Assembly (NCBI RefSeq): GCF_010730355.1
Contig: NZ_AP022576.1
Span: forward strand, 5,890,001 to 5,954,000
Length of the DNA: 64,000 bases
DNA from: Mycobacterium florentinum
GTDB lineage: Bacteria > Actinomycetota > Actinomycetes > Mycobacteriales > Mycobacteriaceae
Reading direction: 5' to 3'
Below, piece after piece: positions 57,262 through 64,000 of the stretch; within the stretch, counting starts at the first letter, position 1, and each line of letters begins with the position of its first letter. The notes under the pieces are model-generated. The model was not told where the DNA came from, made no database searches, and was given only the letters and a program-made list of their open reading frames with translations. The position numbers were made by a program, and so were the translations under genes.

Positions 57262-60099
57262 ATGTCGAGACCCGTTCATCCGCTCGAGCGCGACCGCGAA
57301 TTGGATGCGTTGCGCTCCGTGATCGCGCACGCGCGCAACGGCCGGGGGCAGGCTTGTGTCGTCGAGGGGCCCAGCGGTATCGGCAAGTCGTACCTCCTGG
57401 ACCAGGCGGCCGCGCTCGCGGCCGAGGCCGGTTTCACGGTGCTGCGGGCGCGGGGCAGCGAACTCAGCCGGGAGCTCGCCTTCGGGATGGCCGTCGAATT
57501 GGTGGAAGCACGGTTGGTCCGCGCCACCGCCGACGAACGCGGCGAATTATTCAGTGGCCCAGCAGTTCTCGCCGAACCGATGGTGAGTCGTCGGGTCCAG
57601 CCGGCCGAATACACCGACACGACGGACGAGTTCACCGTTATCCACGGCCTGTACTGGCTCATGGTCAACCTCTCCGGGCACGGACCCTTCGCGCTGCTCG
57701 TCGACGACGCGCAGTGGGCGGATCCCGGCTCGCTCCGGTTTTTCGCCTATCTGGGCGAGCGGCTGGACGATCTCCCGATCGCGCTGCTGACCGCGGTGCG
57801 CACCGACGATCCCGAGACCCATTCGGATCTGGTCTCGTTGCTGTGGGAGAGCAGCGCCGCACCACCGATTCGGCCGTCCGAACTCAGTCGGCGGGCGGTC
57901 GGCGAGCTGCTCGCAACTGGCCTGGAGTCAACAGTCGATGAGGCCCTGATCGATACGGTGCACCACGAGACAGGCGGGAATCCCTTCCTGGTCAGCGAGG
58001 TCATCGCCGAGCTGCGCGACGAACCAGACATCGCCGCGGCCGGCACCGCTTCGTTGCGCACACCGCATTCGGTGCGACGCCAGATCGCCCGTAGGCTGAC
58101 GCGGCTGGGACCGGATGCCCGGGAGCTGGCCAAGGCTGCCGCCGTGTTGGGCGACGGGATGTCTCTGGCCGTGGTCACCCGACTCGCAGCGCTGCGACCC
58201 GCCCCGGCGGTCACCGCGGCCGAGCAGCTCGTTGCCGCGCGGATCTTCGACACCGCCGACCCGGCCTCGTTCGCCCATCCCATGATCCGATCGGCGACGT
58301 ATGCCTCCCTGTCGCCGGGGGAGAAGCCCGAAGCGCACGCGCGCGCCGCAAAGCTGCTTGCGGCCATCGGAACCGACTCGGAGGTCGTCGCGGGCCATCT
58401 GCTGGAGGCCACGCCGAGTGAGGAGGCGTGGGTGGCTGGAATTTTGCATGCGGCCGCACGTGCGGCCGCTCGAAAAGGCTCTCCGGCGAATGCGATTCGT
58501 TATCTGCGCCGCGCATTGGACACGGCCCCGCCGGACTCGGTCTCGCCAGGCCTTCTGATTGACCTCGGTCTCACCGAAGCGGCCGCGGGACAGACGACGT
58601 CGTTGCAGCGCTTCGAGCAAGCGATGCTGCTGATCGACGAGCCCGCCGTGCGCGCCGATGCGCTCTATTCGCTGGGGCAAACGCTGTACCGCTACGGCAG
58701 GCACGAGGAAGCCGCTGCCGCGTTCCGACGCGGCGCTGAGCTATTCGAGGACGGCGATTTGCAGGTCTTTCGGCGATTCCAGGCATCGTCGATGTGCGCC
58801 GAATCCTATTTGGCCCCAATTCATCGCCGGGTCGATCTGCTCGATGCGGCCGAAGTATCACCGCCACAGGGCGCCGGTGACAGGGCAATGCTGGCCATCC
58901 GGGCGTTGAATCTCTCGTTGCAGGTGCCCCCGGCGTCGCGGGCAGCGGCGTTGGCGGGCATGGCCATTGCCGACGGCAGACTTTTGGTCGAACAGACATC
59001 GGAATCGCCGGTAGTCAATCTTGTTGTGTTGCCGTTGCTTTACGGCGGGGAACTGGATGCGGCGGAGCGTCATATCGATGCCGTGCTCGCCGACGCGCGC
59101 AGTCGCGGTGCGTCGCTGGCCTTCGCGGAGGCCGCGCTGATGCGGGCGTTGGTGTGCTATGCGGCGGGCCGCGTCAACGATGCGATGGTGGACGCGCAAA
59201 CCGCGGTCGACGGGATGAAACGCGGCTGGCACGCGCTGGCTCCGACGGCGCTGGCGACGCTCGTGCATTGCATGATCGAGCGCGGCGAATTGGATCAAGC
59301 CGCTGACATGCTCAGCCGTGGCGAGCAAGAGCTGGCACCACCGGAAGCGTTGGGAATCAACGCCTGGTTCTACGTGGCCAGGGCGCGGCTTCGACTGTGG
59401 CGCAAGGAGCTTACGACAGCACAGGCCGACCTCGATGCGGCAGTGCAGGCGCTGCGCGACTACGGCATGATCAACCCGGCGGTGCTGCCATGGCGGCCGC
59501 TGGCGTGCATGGTTGCCGCGGCCGCGGGCGACACTGAGCGAGCCCGCGAACTCATCGAATCCGAGATCGAGCTGGCCCGGCGATTCGAAACGCCGATCGC
59601 GCTGGGCGCTGCGCTGCGCAGGTCCGCGCTCGTACACGACCCCTCGGAAGCGCTGGCTACCCTCACCGAGTCGGTGGCGGTCCTCGAGAAGACCGGCGCC
59701 CGGCTGGAACTCGCGCGGGCACTGACCGATCTCGGCGTCCATCTGCGTCGTGCCGGCTCGCGGGTGGCGGCGCGCGAGCCATTGACCAACGCCCTCGACC
59801 TGGCGCACCGTGGCGGCGCGACGGCGCTGGCCAACCGCGCCCATGAGGAGCTGATGGCGACCGGCGCACGCCCCCGTCGGCCGGCCCGGGTCGGCGCGGA
59901 ATCGTTGACCCCGACCGAGCGTCGGCTCGCCCAGCTCGCCGCGTCGGGGCATGACAACCGCAGTATCGCGGAGCTGACGTTCGTCGCACGCAACACCGTT
60001 GCGTGGCATCTGCGCAATGTGTTCCGAAAGCTCGGGGTGGATTCCCGGGAGGCGCTCTCCGATGCCCTCGCGGACTACGCGCCGCCGCAGACGGACTGA
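57262..60099 (+). CDS. LuxR-type large ATP-binding regulator (LAL family)
   Basis: 945 aa. N-terminal STAND-type ATPase: Walker A GPSGIGKS (about 36-43) and Walker B ALLVDDAQWAD (about 143-153), GNPFLVSEVIAELRDEP sensor-like region. Middle (~370-870): helical TPR-like repeats rich in Ala/Leu/Arg. C terminus: LuxR HTH ESLTPTERRLAQLAASGHDNRSIAELTFVARNTVAWHLRNVFRKLGVDSREAL (about 878-935). ATG at 57262; no Shine-Dalgarno, CATACT upstream suggests a short leader. Such activators bind effectors through the repeat domain and usually turn on adjacent pathways, here probably the six-gene operon at 57158. Confidence 0.93.
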   Translation: MSRPVHPLERDRELDALRSVIAHARNGRGQACVVEGPSGIGKSYLLDQAAALAAEAGFTVLRARGSELSRELAFGMAVELVEARLVRATADERGELFSGPAVLAEPMVSRRVQPAEYTDTTDEFTVIHGLYWLMVNLSGHGPFALLVDDAQWADPGSLRFFAYLGERLDDLPIALLTAVRTDDPETHSDLVSLLWESSAAPPIRPSELSRRAVGELLATGLESTVDEALIDTVHHETGGNPFLVSEVIAELRDEPDIAAAGTASLRTPHSVRRQIARRLTRLGPDARELAKAAAVLGDGMSLAVVTRLAALRPAPAVTAAEQLVAARIFDTADPASFAHPMIRSATYASLSPGEKPEAHARAAKLLAAIGTDSEVVAGHLLEATPSEEAWVAGILHAAARAAARKGSPANAIRYLRRALDTAPPDSVSPGLLIDLGLTEAAAGQTTSLQRFEQAMLLIDEPAVRADALYSLGQTLYRYGRHEEAAAAFRRGAELFEDGDLQVFRRFQASSMCAESYLAPIHRRVDLLDAAEVSPPQGAGDRAMLAIRALNLSLQVPPASRAAALAGMAIADGRLLVEQTSESPVVNLVVLPLLYGGELDAAERHIDAVLADARSRGASLAFAEAALMRALVCYAAGRVNDAMVDAQTAVDGMKRGWHALAPTALATLVHCMIERGELDQAADMLSRGEQELAPPEALGINAWFYVARARLRLWRKELTTAQADLDAAVQALRDYGMINPAVLPWRPLACMVAAAAGDTERARELIESEIELARRFETPIALGAALRRSALVHDPSEALATLTESVAVLEKTGARLELARALTDLGVHLRRAGSRVAAREPLTNALDLAHRGGATALANRAHEELMATGARPRRPARVGAESLTPTERRLAQLAASGHDNRSIAELTFVARNTVAWHLRNVFRKLGVDSREALSDALADYAPPQTD

Positions 60100-60123
60100 T
60101 AAACCTGCTGGTCGTAGGTTTAT
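60099..60123. repeat. ATAAACCT-N9-AGGTTTAT inverted repeat between LuxR and TetR genes
   Basis: Perfect 8-bp arms immediately after the LuxR stop. There is no T-run after it, so an intrinsic terminator is less likely than an operator. It lies 59 bp upstream of the TetR start at 60182, within promoter distance. Candidate autoregulatory site. Confidence 0.45.
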
Positions 60124-60169
60124 GGCGACTCTCACGTACCGCGTTGCTGCTTTTGAGCAGCGGATAGTC

Positions 60170-60175
60170 GATAAT
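60170..60175 (+). promoter_or_regulatory. -10 box GATAAT for leaderless TetR gene
   Basis: GATAAT ends 7 nt before the ATG at 60182 and there is no Shine-Dalgarno. This decides between two ATG codons (60176 and 60182) in favour of the second. Confidence 0.45.
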
Positions 60176-60181
60176 ATGCCT

Positions 60182-60877
60182 ATGCCTCGTCCCTCCAAGC
60201 CCCTAATCCGCCGCGACGCCGTGGTGGAGGCTTCGCTGCGCATCATCGATACGGAGGGTCTAGACGCGTTCAGCCTGCCCCGGCTGGCGCGCGAGCTCAA
60301 CGTGCAGGCGCCGTCGCTGTATCACCACTTCACCGACAAGGCAGAGATTTTGAAGGCGGTGGCGCGGGCGATCGTGGTCGAGACACGTTTACCCGACCCC
60401 ACTTCGGTGCCCAACTGGATGGAGTGGCTGGTGGCGCTGAGTCTGGCGTTCCGCGATTCGATGCTGCGCCACCACAATGCCGTGCCGCTGCTGCTGCAGT
60501 TCATGCCGCGCGATGTGCTCATCCGCAACTACAACGATTCCGCCATCTACCTCACCGAGATCGGTGTTCCGCTGGACCAGGTGGTGTTGATTCTGGACGG
60601 CCTGGACAAGTTGACTCTGGGCGCCGGCATTACCGAGGCGATGCACGGTGACGACGGGAGGGGGCGCCTGTTCGCGAACGCCGATCCGGCGACCGAACCC
60701 GTTCTGGTCGCGGCGGCAGCCGCCAATCAGCGATCCGCCACCGGGGCATTCGCCGAAGCGATCCGTAGTTTCCTGCGCGGCGCCGCACCGAATGTGCCGG
60801 ACTCCGCGCCGCCACCGCAGCATTGGGGTGAGTTCGGCTCGGCCATAACGGAATTCAAGGAGCCGACGGCCTCTTAG
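60182..60877 (+). CDS. TetR-family transcriptional regulator
   Basis: 231 aa. HTH: IRRDAVVEASLRIIDTEGLDAFSLPRLARELNVQAPSLYHHFTDKAEILKAVARAIVVET (about residues 9-68), then a TetR_C_1-type C-terminal domain with a proline-rich tail (PNVPDSAPPPQHWGEF). The start at 60182 is set by the GATAAT -10. Convergent with the acyl-CoA synthetase gene, 13 bp apart. A candidate target site is the CTTAT...ATAAG dyad inside the synthetase promoter (62493-62510). Confidence 0.9.
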   Translation: MPRPSKPLIRRDAVVEASLRIIDTEGLDAFSLPRLARELNVQAPSLYHHFTDKAEILKAVARAIVVETRLPDPTSVPNWMEWLVALSLAFRDSMLRHHNAVPLLLQFMPRDVLIRNYNDSAIYLTEIGVPLDQVVLILDGLDKLTLGAGITEAMHGDDGRGRLFANADPATEPVLVAAAAANQRSATGAFAEAIRSFLRGAAPNVPDSAPPPQHWGEFGSAITEFKEPTAS

Positions 60878-60890
60878 TGCGGCGTCGGGC

Positions 60891-62411
60891 TCACCCCGCG
60901 GCTTGAGTGTCGTGGGTCAGCTCGGGGTGAGCGTCCCGGATGTGGCGCCGCGCAATCTTGCCGCTGGCATTCCGTGGCAGTGCCGTGTCTTGGACGATGA
61001 CGTGACGCGGGACCTTGTAGCCGGCAAGATGCGCGCGGCAGTGCTCGATGACTGCCTCTGCGGTCAGGTTTTCTTCGGTGTAGATGATCGCTGCGGGCGC
61101 CTCACCGAATTTGGGATCGAACGCCGACACCACACATGCCTCGATCACGCCGGGCAGCCCGGCGACCACCGCCTCGATCTCGGAGGGAGCGACATTGAAT
61201 CCGCCGGTGATGATGATGTCTTTGAGCCGGTCGATGACGCGGATCCCGTTGGCGTCCTTGATGCCAACGTCGCCGCTGTGAAACCAGCCGTTCCGCATAG
61301 CGGCGGCGTAGGCATGGTCGTTCCGCCAATACCCGGGGGAGATGCCGGGGCCGGACACGATGATTTCGCCGGGCTCGTCGGGGCCGCAGTCCGTTCCATC
61401 GGGCCGCACTACCCGCAGCCGCGTGAAAACCGTTCCCGTGCCGATCGACTCGGGGTGTGCGACGGCGTTCTCCTTCGGATTGATGGTGGAAAGCCCGCCC
61501 AGCTCCGTCATTCCGTACGCTTGCTGAACGGTCACGCCCTTGTCGAGCCACGCCCGCATCGTCGAAACGGGGGCCGCGGCACCCGCGATCGTCGCCAGTT
61601 CCAGCGCCGACAGATCGGCCGAGGCGAAATCCGGATGGGCCGCCATGCGCTCGTACAAAAGCGGTACCCCACTGTGGATTTGGATCCGCTCCGTGGCGAG
61701 TCGGTGCAGCGCGGCGCCGGCGTCGAAGCCGCGCTCGTAGAAGATCGTCATCCCTCTGGTCAACGGGTGCAGGATGTGCCAGAGCAATCCGGGGGCACCC
61801 GACATCGACAGCGTGTAGATGATCCGGGCGCCGGGCCGAAATGTCGGTTCGGTGATGGCGAGATCGGCGACAAGGTTGAATGTGCTGCGGTGGGTGAAGA
61901 TGACACCCTTTGGGTGCGAAGTCGTTCCGCTGGTATAGACGATTTGGGTGACGTCGTCGGGGTGCGCGTCCGATCGGCGCGGAACCGTCCGATGTTGTTG
62001 GTGGCGCAACGCGGCGAAGTCTTCAAGACGCCACAGTGGAGTCGAGGTCCCTTGGATGGCCGCCGTGATCCGGTCATGGTGGGGGTCATCGGCGAGAATG
62101 AGGCTCGGCGTGGAGTCGTCGATCAGATAGCGCAACTCCTCGGCGGTGAAGCGGTTGTTGAACGGGACAACGACGAACCCAATCTTGAGGGCTCCGATCG
62201 CCGCAACGACCCACTCCAGGCTGTTGTCGCCGATGATGCCGATCCGGTCCCCGGGTTTGAGCGCCGCGGTTGCCAGATGCATTGCGGCACAGTCGGTCCA
62301 GCGGTCCAACGTCGGGTAGTCGATGGTGTCGGTGCCGTCGAAAACGATGGCCGCCCGTTCGGGGGACTGGCGCGCCCAGTAGCTCAAACCATCGGTTACC
62401 AGTTCGGTCAT
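60891..62411 (-). CDS. AMP-binding acyl-CoA synthetase / ligase
   Basis: 506 aa ANL-superfamily enzyme: P-loop VYTSGTTSHPKGVIFTHRS (about residues 157-175; Ser in place of the usual Gly after TT), QQAYGMTELGGLSTINP, GWFHSGDVGIKDANGIRVIDRLKDIIITGGFNVAPSEIEAV, and the C-terminal lysine in LPRNASGKIARRH. Activates a carboxylic acid as acyl-AMP then acyl-CoA. ATG at 62411. A promoter with TTGACA (62515-62520), 18-bp spacer and TAAGGT (62491-62496) lies upstream. Adjacent to the thiolase/OB-fold genes, fitting a lipid side-chain degradation step. Confidence 0.92.
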   Translation of the reverse strand: MTELVTDGLSYWARQSPERAAIVFDGTDTIDYPTLDRWTDCAAMHLATAALKPGDRIGIIGDNSLEWVVAAIGALKIGFVVVPFNNRFTAEELRYLIDDSTPSLILADDPHHDRITAAIQGTSTPLWRLEDFAALRHQQHRTVPRRSDAHPDDVTQIVYTSGTTSHPKGVIFTHRSTFNLVADLAITEPTFRPGARIIYTLSMSGAPGLLWHILHPLTRGMTIFYERGFDAGAALHRLATERIQIHSGVPLLYERMAAHPDFASADLSALELATIAGAAAPVSTMRAWLDKGVTVQQAYGMTELGGLSTINPKENAVAHPESIGTGTVFTRLRVVRPDGTDCGPDEPGEIIVSGPGISPGYWRNDHAYAAAMRNGWFHSGDVGIKDANGIRVIDRLKDIIITGGFNVAPSEIEAVVAGLPGVIEACVVSAFDPKFGEAPAAIIYTEENLTAEAVIEHCRAHLAGYKVPRHVIVQDTALPRNASGKIARRHIRDAHPELTHDTQAAG

Positions 62412-62490
62412 CGCGTGCGGTCTCCCTTGCCGATCAGGTCACGGCGCGGCGAGCAGCGGGCTGGAGCGCAAATGTGGCCACGCGAAGCAA

Positions 62491-62520
62491 ACCTTATTTC
62501 AGTAGATAAGTGAGTGTCAA
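62491..62520 (-). promoter_or_regulatory. Promoter of acyl-CoA synthetase gene with internal dyad
   Basis: Minus strand: TTGACA (62515-62520), 18 bp, TAAGGT (62491-62496). The spacer carries the dyad CTTAT-N8-ATAAG (62493-62510), placed where a repressor would block RNA polymerase. The upstream gene (62524) ends just before the -35, so the synthetase can be expressed independently. Confidence 0.55.
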
Positions 62521-62523
62521 CGA

Positions 62524-62964
62524 TCACGGCAGCCCTCTGGACGGCCCGGTTTCGACCGGCTCGAAGACCGGTACCACGTCGCCTTCCTCTTCGCCGTCGC
62601 CGGACCGTAGGTAGCGCACTCGAACCGGGTCGCCCTCCCGCAACCGGGAGGCGTCGTCGACCAGCAGCCGCACCATCAGCCATGGGCCCTCGGCCAATTC
62701 GACGATGGCGCTGACATACGGCACACACGCGGCCAGCACGGGCAGCGGCGCGCGGTGCACGACCGTCCAGCTGATCAGAGTTCCCTCGCCGGACGCGACG
62801 CAGGTCTGCAAATCCGACGACCCGGTCGTCGGGTCGGTGCGCGCCTCGGGGGCCAGCACCGTCCCCGTGGGGCCGCGCTTGACCAGCAACTCCCCCCGGG
62901 CGGCGGCCTCGAAGAACGACGCGCTGGCGTCGTCACGCACGACCGCGGGAAGGACGCCGGTCAT
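62524..62964 (-). CDS. OB-fold (DUF35) acyl-CoA-associated protein lacking zinc-ribbon cysteines
   Basis: 146 aa. The DUF35 OB-fold core is visible: GEGTLISWTVVHRAPLPVLAACVPYVSAIVELAEGPWLMVRLLVDDASRLREGDPVRVRYL. In the preceding rubredoxin-like zinc-ribbon region (LLVKRGPTGTVLAPEARTDPTTGSSDLQTCVASG) the usual CxxC pairs are replaced, leaving one Cys. ATG at 62964 overlaps the thiolase stop as ATGA. Such proteins form obligate complexes with thiolase-fold retro-aldolases or hydratases in steroid side-chain degradation (ChsH2/Ltp2 type); that partnership is inferred here from adjacency. Confidence 0.82.
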   Translation of the reverse strand: MTGVLPAVVRDDASASFFEAAARGELLVKRGPTGTVLAPEARTDPTTGSSDLQTCVASGEGTLISWTVVHRAPLPVLAACVPYVSAIVELAEGPWLMVRLLVDDASRLREGDPVRVRYLRSGDGEEEGDVVPVFEPVETGPSRGLP

Positions 62965-64000
62965 GCGGCCACCCCGCCGCGTCGATGCGGGCTGAGCACG
63001 AGCGTCGAGTGGTGCTCGAGAATTCCGCCGTTGCCGCTGACCAGCACGACGTCGTTGCGGGGCGCTTGGCGCGCACCGCCGTCCCCGCGGGCCTGGATGA
63101 TCGCTTCCGACAACGGGGTCATGCCCCACATGTAGTAGGCCGACAGTTGCCCGCCGCCGGTGTTACACGCGAGCTTGCCGCCCGGTGCCAGTCGGCCGCC
63201 GGAGACGAATTCGCCGCCTTCGCCTTTGGCGCAAAACCCGTAGTCCTCGAGGGTGACCAGCACGGTATAGGTGTAGCAGTCGTACAGCTGCGCCACGTCC
63301 ACATCGTCCACCCCGATGCCGGCCATCCGCATGGCTTGCGGCCCGGATCGCGCCGCCGGGGTGACCAGTCCCCACTGCGACCCGGCGTGCATGCGCCGCG
63401 CCGCGTGCGCCTGCCCGTAGCCCCGGACATAGACCGGTGGGTGGGCCAGATTCGTGGCTCGGTCCGCGGCGGTGACGATCACCGCGATGGCGCCATTGCT
63501 CACCAGGCAGCAATCCAGCAGATGTAGCGGCTCGGCGATCCACCGCGATTCCTGGTGTTCGGCGATGGTCAGTGGCTCACGCAGTTGCGCGACGGGATTG
63601 CCTGCGGCCCAAGCACGTTGGGCAACAGCGATTTCGCCGAGTTGTTCCGAGGTGGTCCCGTACGCCTGCATGTGCCGGCGCGCGCAGAGCGCATAGAGGA
63701 TGTTGGGGTTGACCGCACCGGAGGCCACCGACCAACCGGCCAATCCCCGCGCCGCGCCCGCGCCGCCAGAACGATTGGGGGAGCGCCACGATGCGCCCGC
63801 GGATCGCTCGGGCTTCAACGGTGTGTCGGCGAAGACGCATGCCACCGTGGTGACGGCGCCGGCGGCGATGGCCTGCACGGCCTCGGCGACCATCACCCCG
63901 GCGGTGGCGCCGAACGCGTTGACCTGTGCCAGCAGATTCAACTCACCCAGGCCCAGGACGGCGGCCAAACCGACCCCGACGTCTTGCTTGATGCCGGCGC
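62961..64000 (-). CDS. Thiolase-fold lipid-transfer protein / Ltp2-like aldolase (5' end outside window)
   Basis: The frame is open to the right edge (AGIKQDVGVGLAAVLGLGELN...), so the start is beyond 64000; about 345 residues are visible. Landmarks: VNAFGATAGVMVAEAVQAIAAGAVTTVACVFAD, LLDCCLVSNGAIAVIVTAADRA, DVAQLYDCYTYTVLVTLEDYGFCAKGEGGEFV and GKLACNTGGGQLSAYYMWGMTPLSEAIIQARG. The GGGQLSAY segment in place of the thiolase GHPxGATG is characteristic of the non-thiolytic SCP-x-like/Ltp2 group. Coupled to an OB-fold partner (62524). Probably C-C bond cleavage of a CoA-activated side chain. Confidence 0.88.
   Translation of the reverse strand, partial: AGIKQDVGVGLAAVLGLGELNLLAQVNAFGATAGVMVAEAVQAIAAGAVTTVACVFADTPLKPERSAGASWRSPNRSGGAGAARGLAGWSVASGAVNPNILYALCARRHMQAYGTTSEQLGEIAVAQRAWAAGNPVAQLREPLTIAEHQESRWIAEPLHLLDCCLVSNGAIAVIVTAADRATNLAHPPVYVRGYGQAHAARRMHAGSQWGLVTPAARSGPQAMRMAGIGVDDVDVAQLYDCYTYTVLVTLEDYGFCAKGEGGEFVSGGRLAPGGKLACNTGGGQLSAYYMWGMTPLSEAIIQARGDGGARQAPRNDVVLVSGNGGILEHHSTLVLSPHRRGGVAA

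Noticed and set aside
60099..60123. Intrinsic terminator after the LuxR gene
   Set aside because: The hairpin is AT-rich with a long loop and no following T-run, so an operator is more plausible.
60903..62513. Long open frame (about 536 codons) antisense to the acyl-CoA synthetase
   Set aside because: It mirrors a clear AMP-binding enzyme with all motifs, has no recognisable domain, and long antisense frames are expected at this GC content. Similar mirror frames at 1617-2546, 6012-7265, 22734-23924, 26621-27781, 43253-44431 and 58858-60300 were rejected for the same reason.

Overview
The window reads as high-GC actinobacterial DNA, most likely Mycobacterium. Third codon positions are G/C rich, GTG starts are frequent, several genes appear leaderless (a TANNNT -10 ending 7 nt before the start codon), TetR regulators are abundant, and there is a large set of luciferase-like (LLM, F420/flavin) oxidoreductases. 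I cannot name the species. I see no tRNA, rRNA, CRISPR, transposase or integrase. The gene density is very high and no gene-free stretch exceeds 300 bp.

Layout. (1) 3-1073: the end of a P450, stop-to-stop against a seven-gene minus-strand operon (9163 to 1074). That operon holds three AveC-spirocyclase-like membrane proteins, two amine-oxidase-type flavoproteins, one CrtI-type flavoprotein and a small membrane protein. It is divergent from a TetR gene (9242). (2) 9876-15874: a broken small-gene area in which a 311-bp direct repeat (10813-11123 and 14430-14740) flanks a 3.3-kb insert with a kinase-like gene, a DUF7065-like gene and a MarR gene. (3) 14642-21855: a minus-strand operon of flavoprotein, kinase, DUF7065-like, crotonase, TetR, membrane protein and kinase, divergent from a membrane protein/flavoprotein pair (22072-24119). 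(4) 24138-38104: CrtI-like flavoproteins, a P450, a DUF1295 reductase, three LLM enzymes, a kinase and TetR/AraC regulators. (5) 38207-42381: an SDR-sulfotransferase fusion, a DUF1214-like protein, TetR and a SnoaL-like protein. (6) 42397-57158: kinase, DUF7065 and LLM cassettes, a plus-strand LLM-LLM-flavoprotein-membrane operon, and a tightly overlapped six-gene minus operon. (7) 57262-64000: a large LuxR-type ATPase regulator, TetR, an acyl-CoA synthetase, and an OB-fold/thiolase-aldolase pair that runs off the window.

The striking property is family redundancy: five amine-oxidase-type flavoproteins, four CrtI-type flavoproteins, seven LLM enzymes, six APH-like kinases, five DUF7064/7065-like proteins, four copies of one small membrane protein family, three AveC-like proteins and seven TetR regulators. 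Two gene pairs recur: DUF7065-like with kinase (four times) and flavoprotein with small membrane protein (three times). I infer an oxidative tailoring/catabolic island for lipophilic isoprenoid- or sterol-like molecules, with CoA activation and retro-aldol/thiolytic steps at its right end. No scaffold-forming enzyme (PKS, terpene synthase, prenyltransferase) is visible, so the substrate is unknown.
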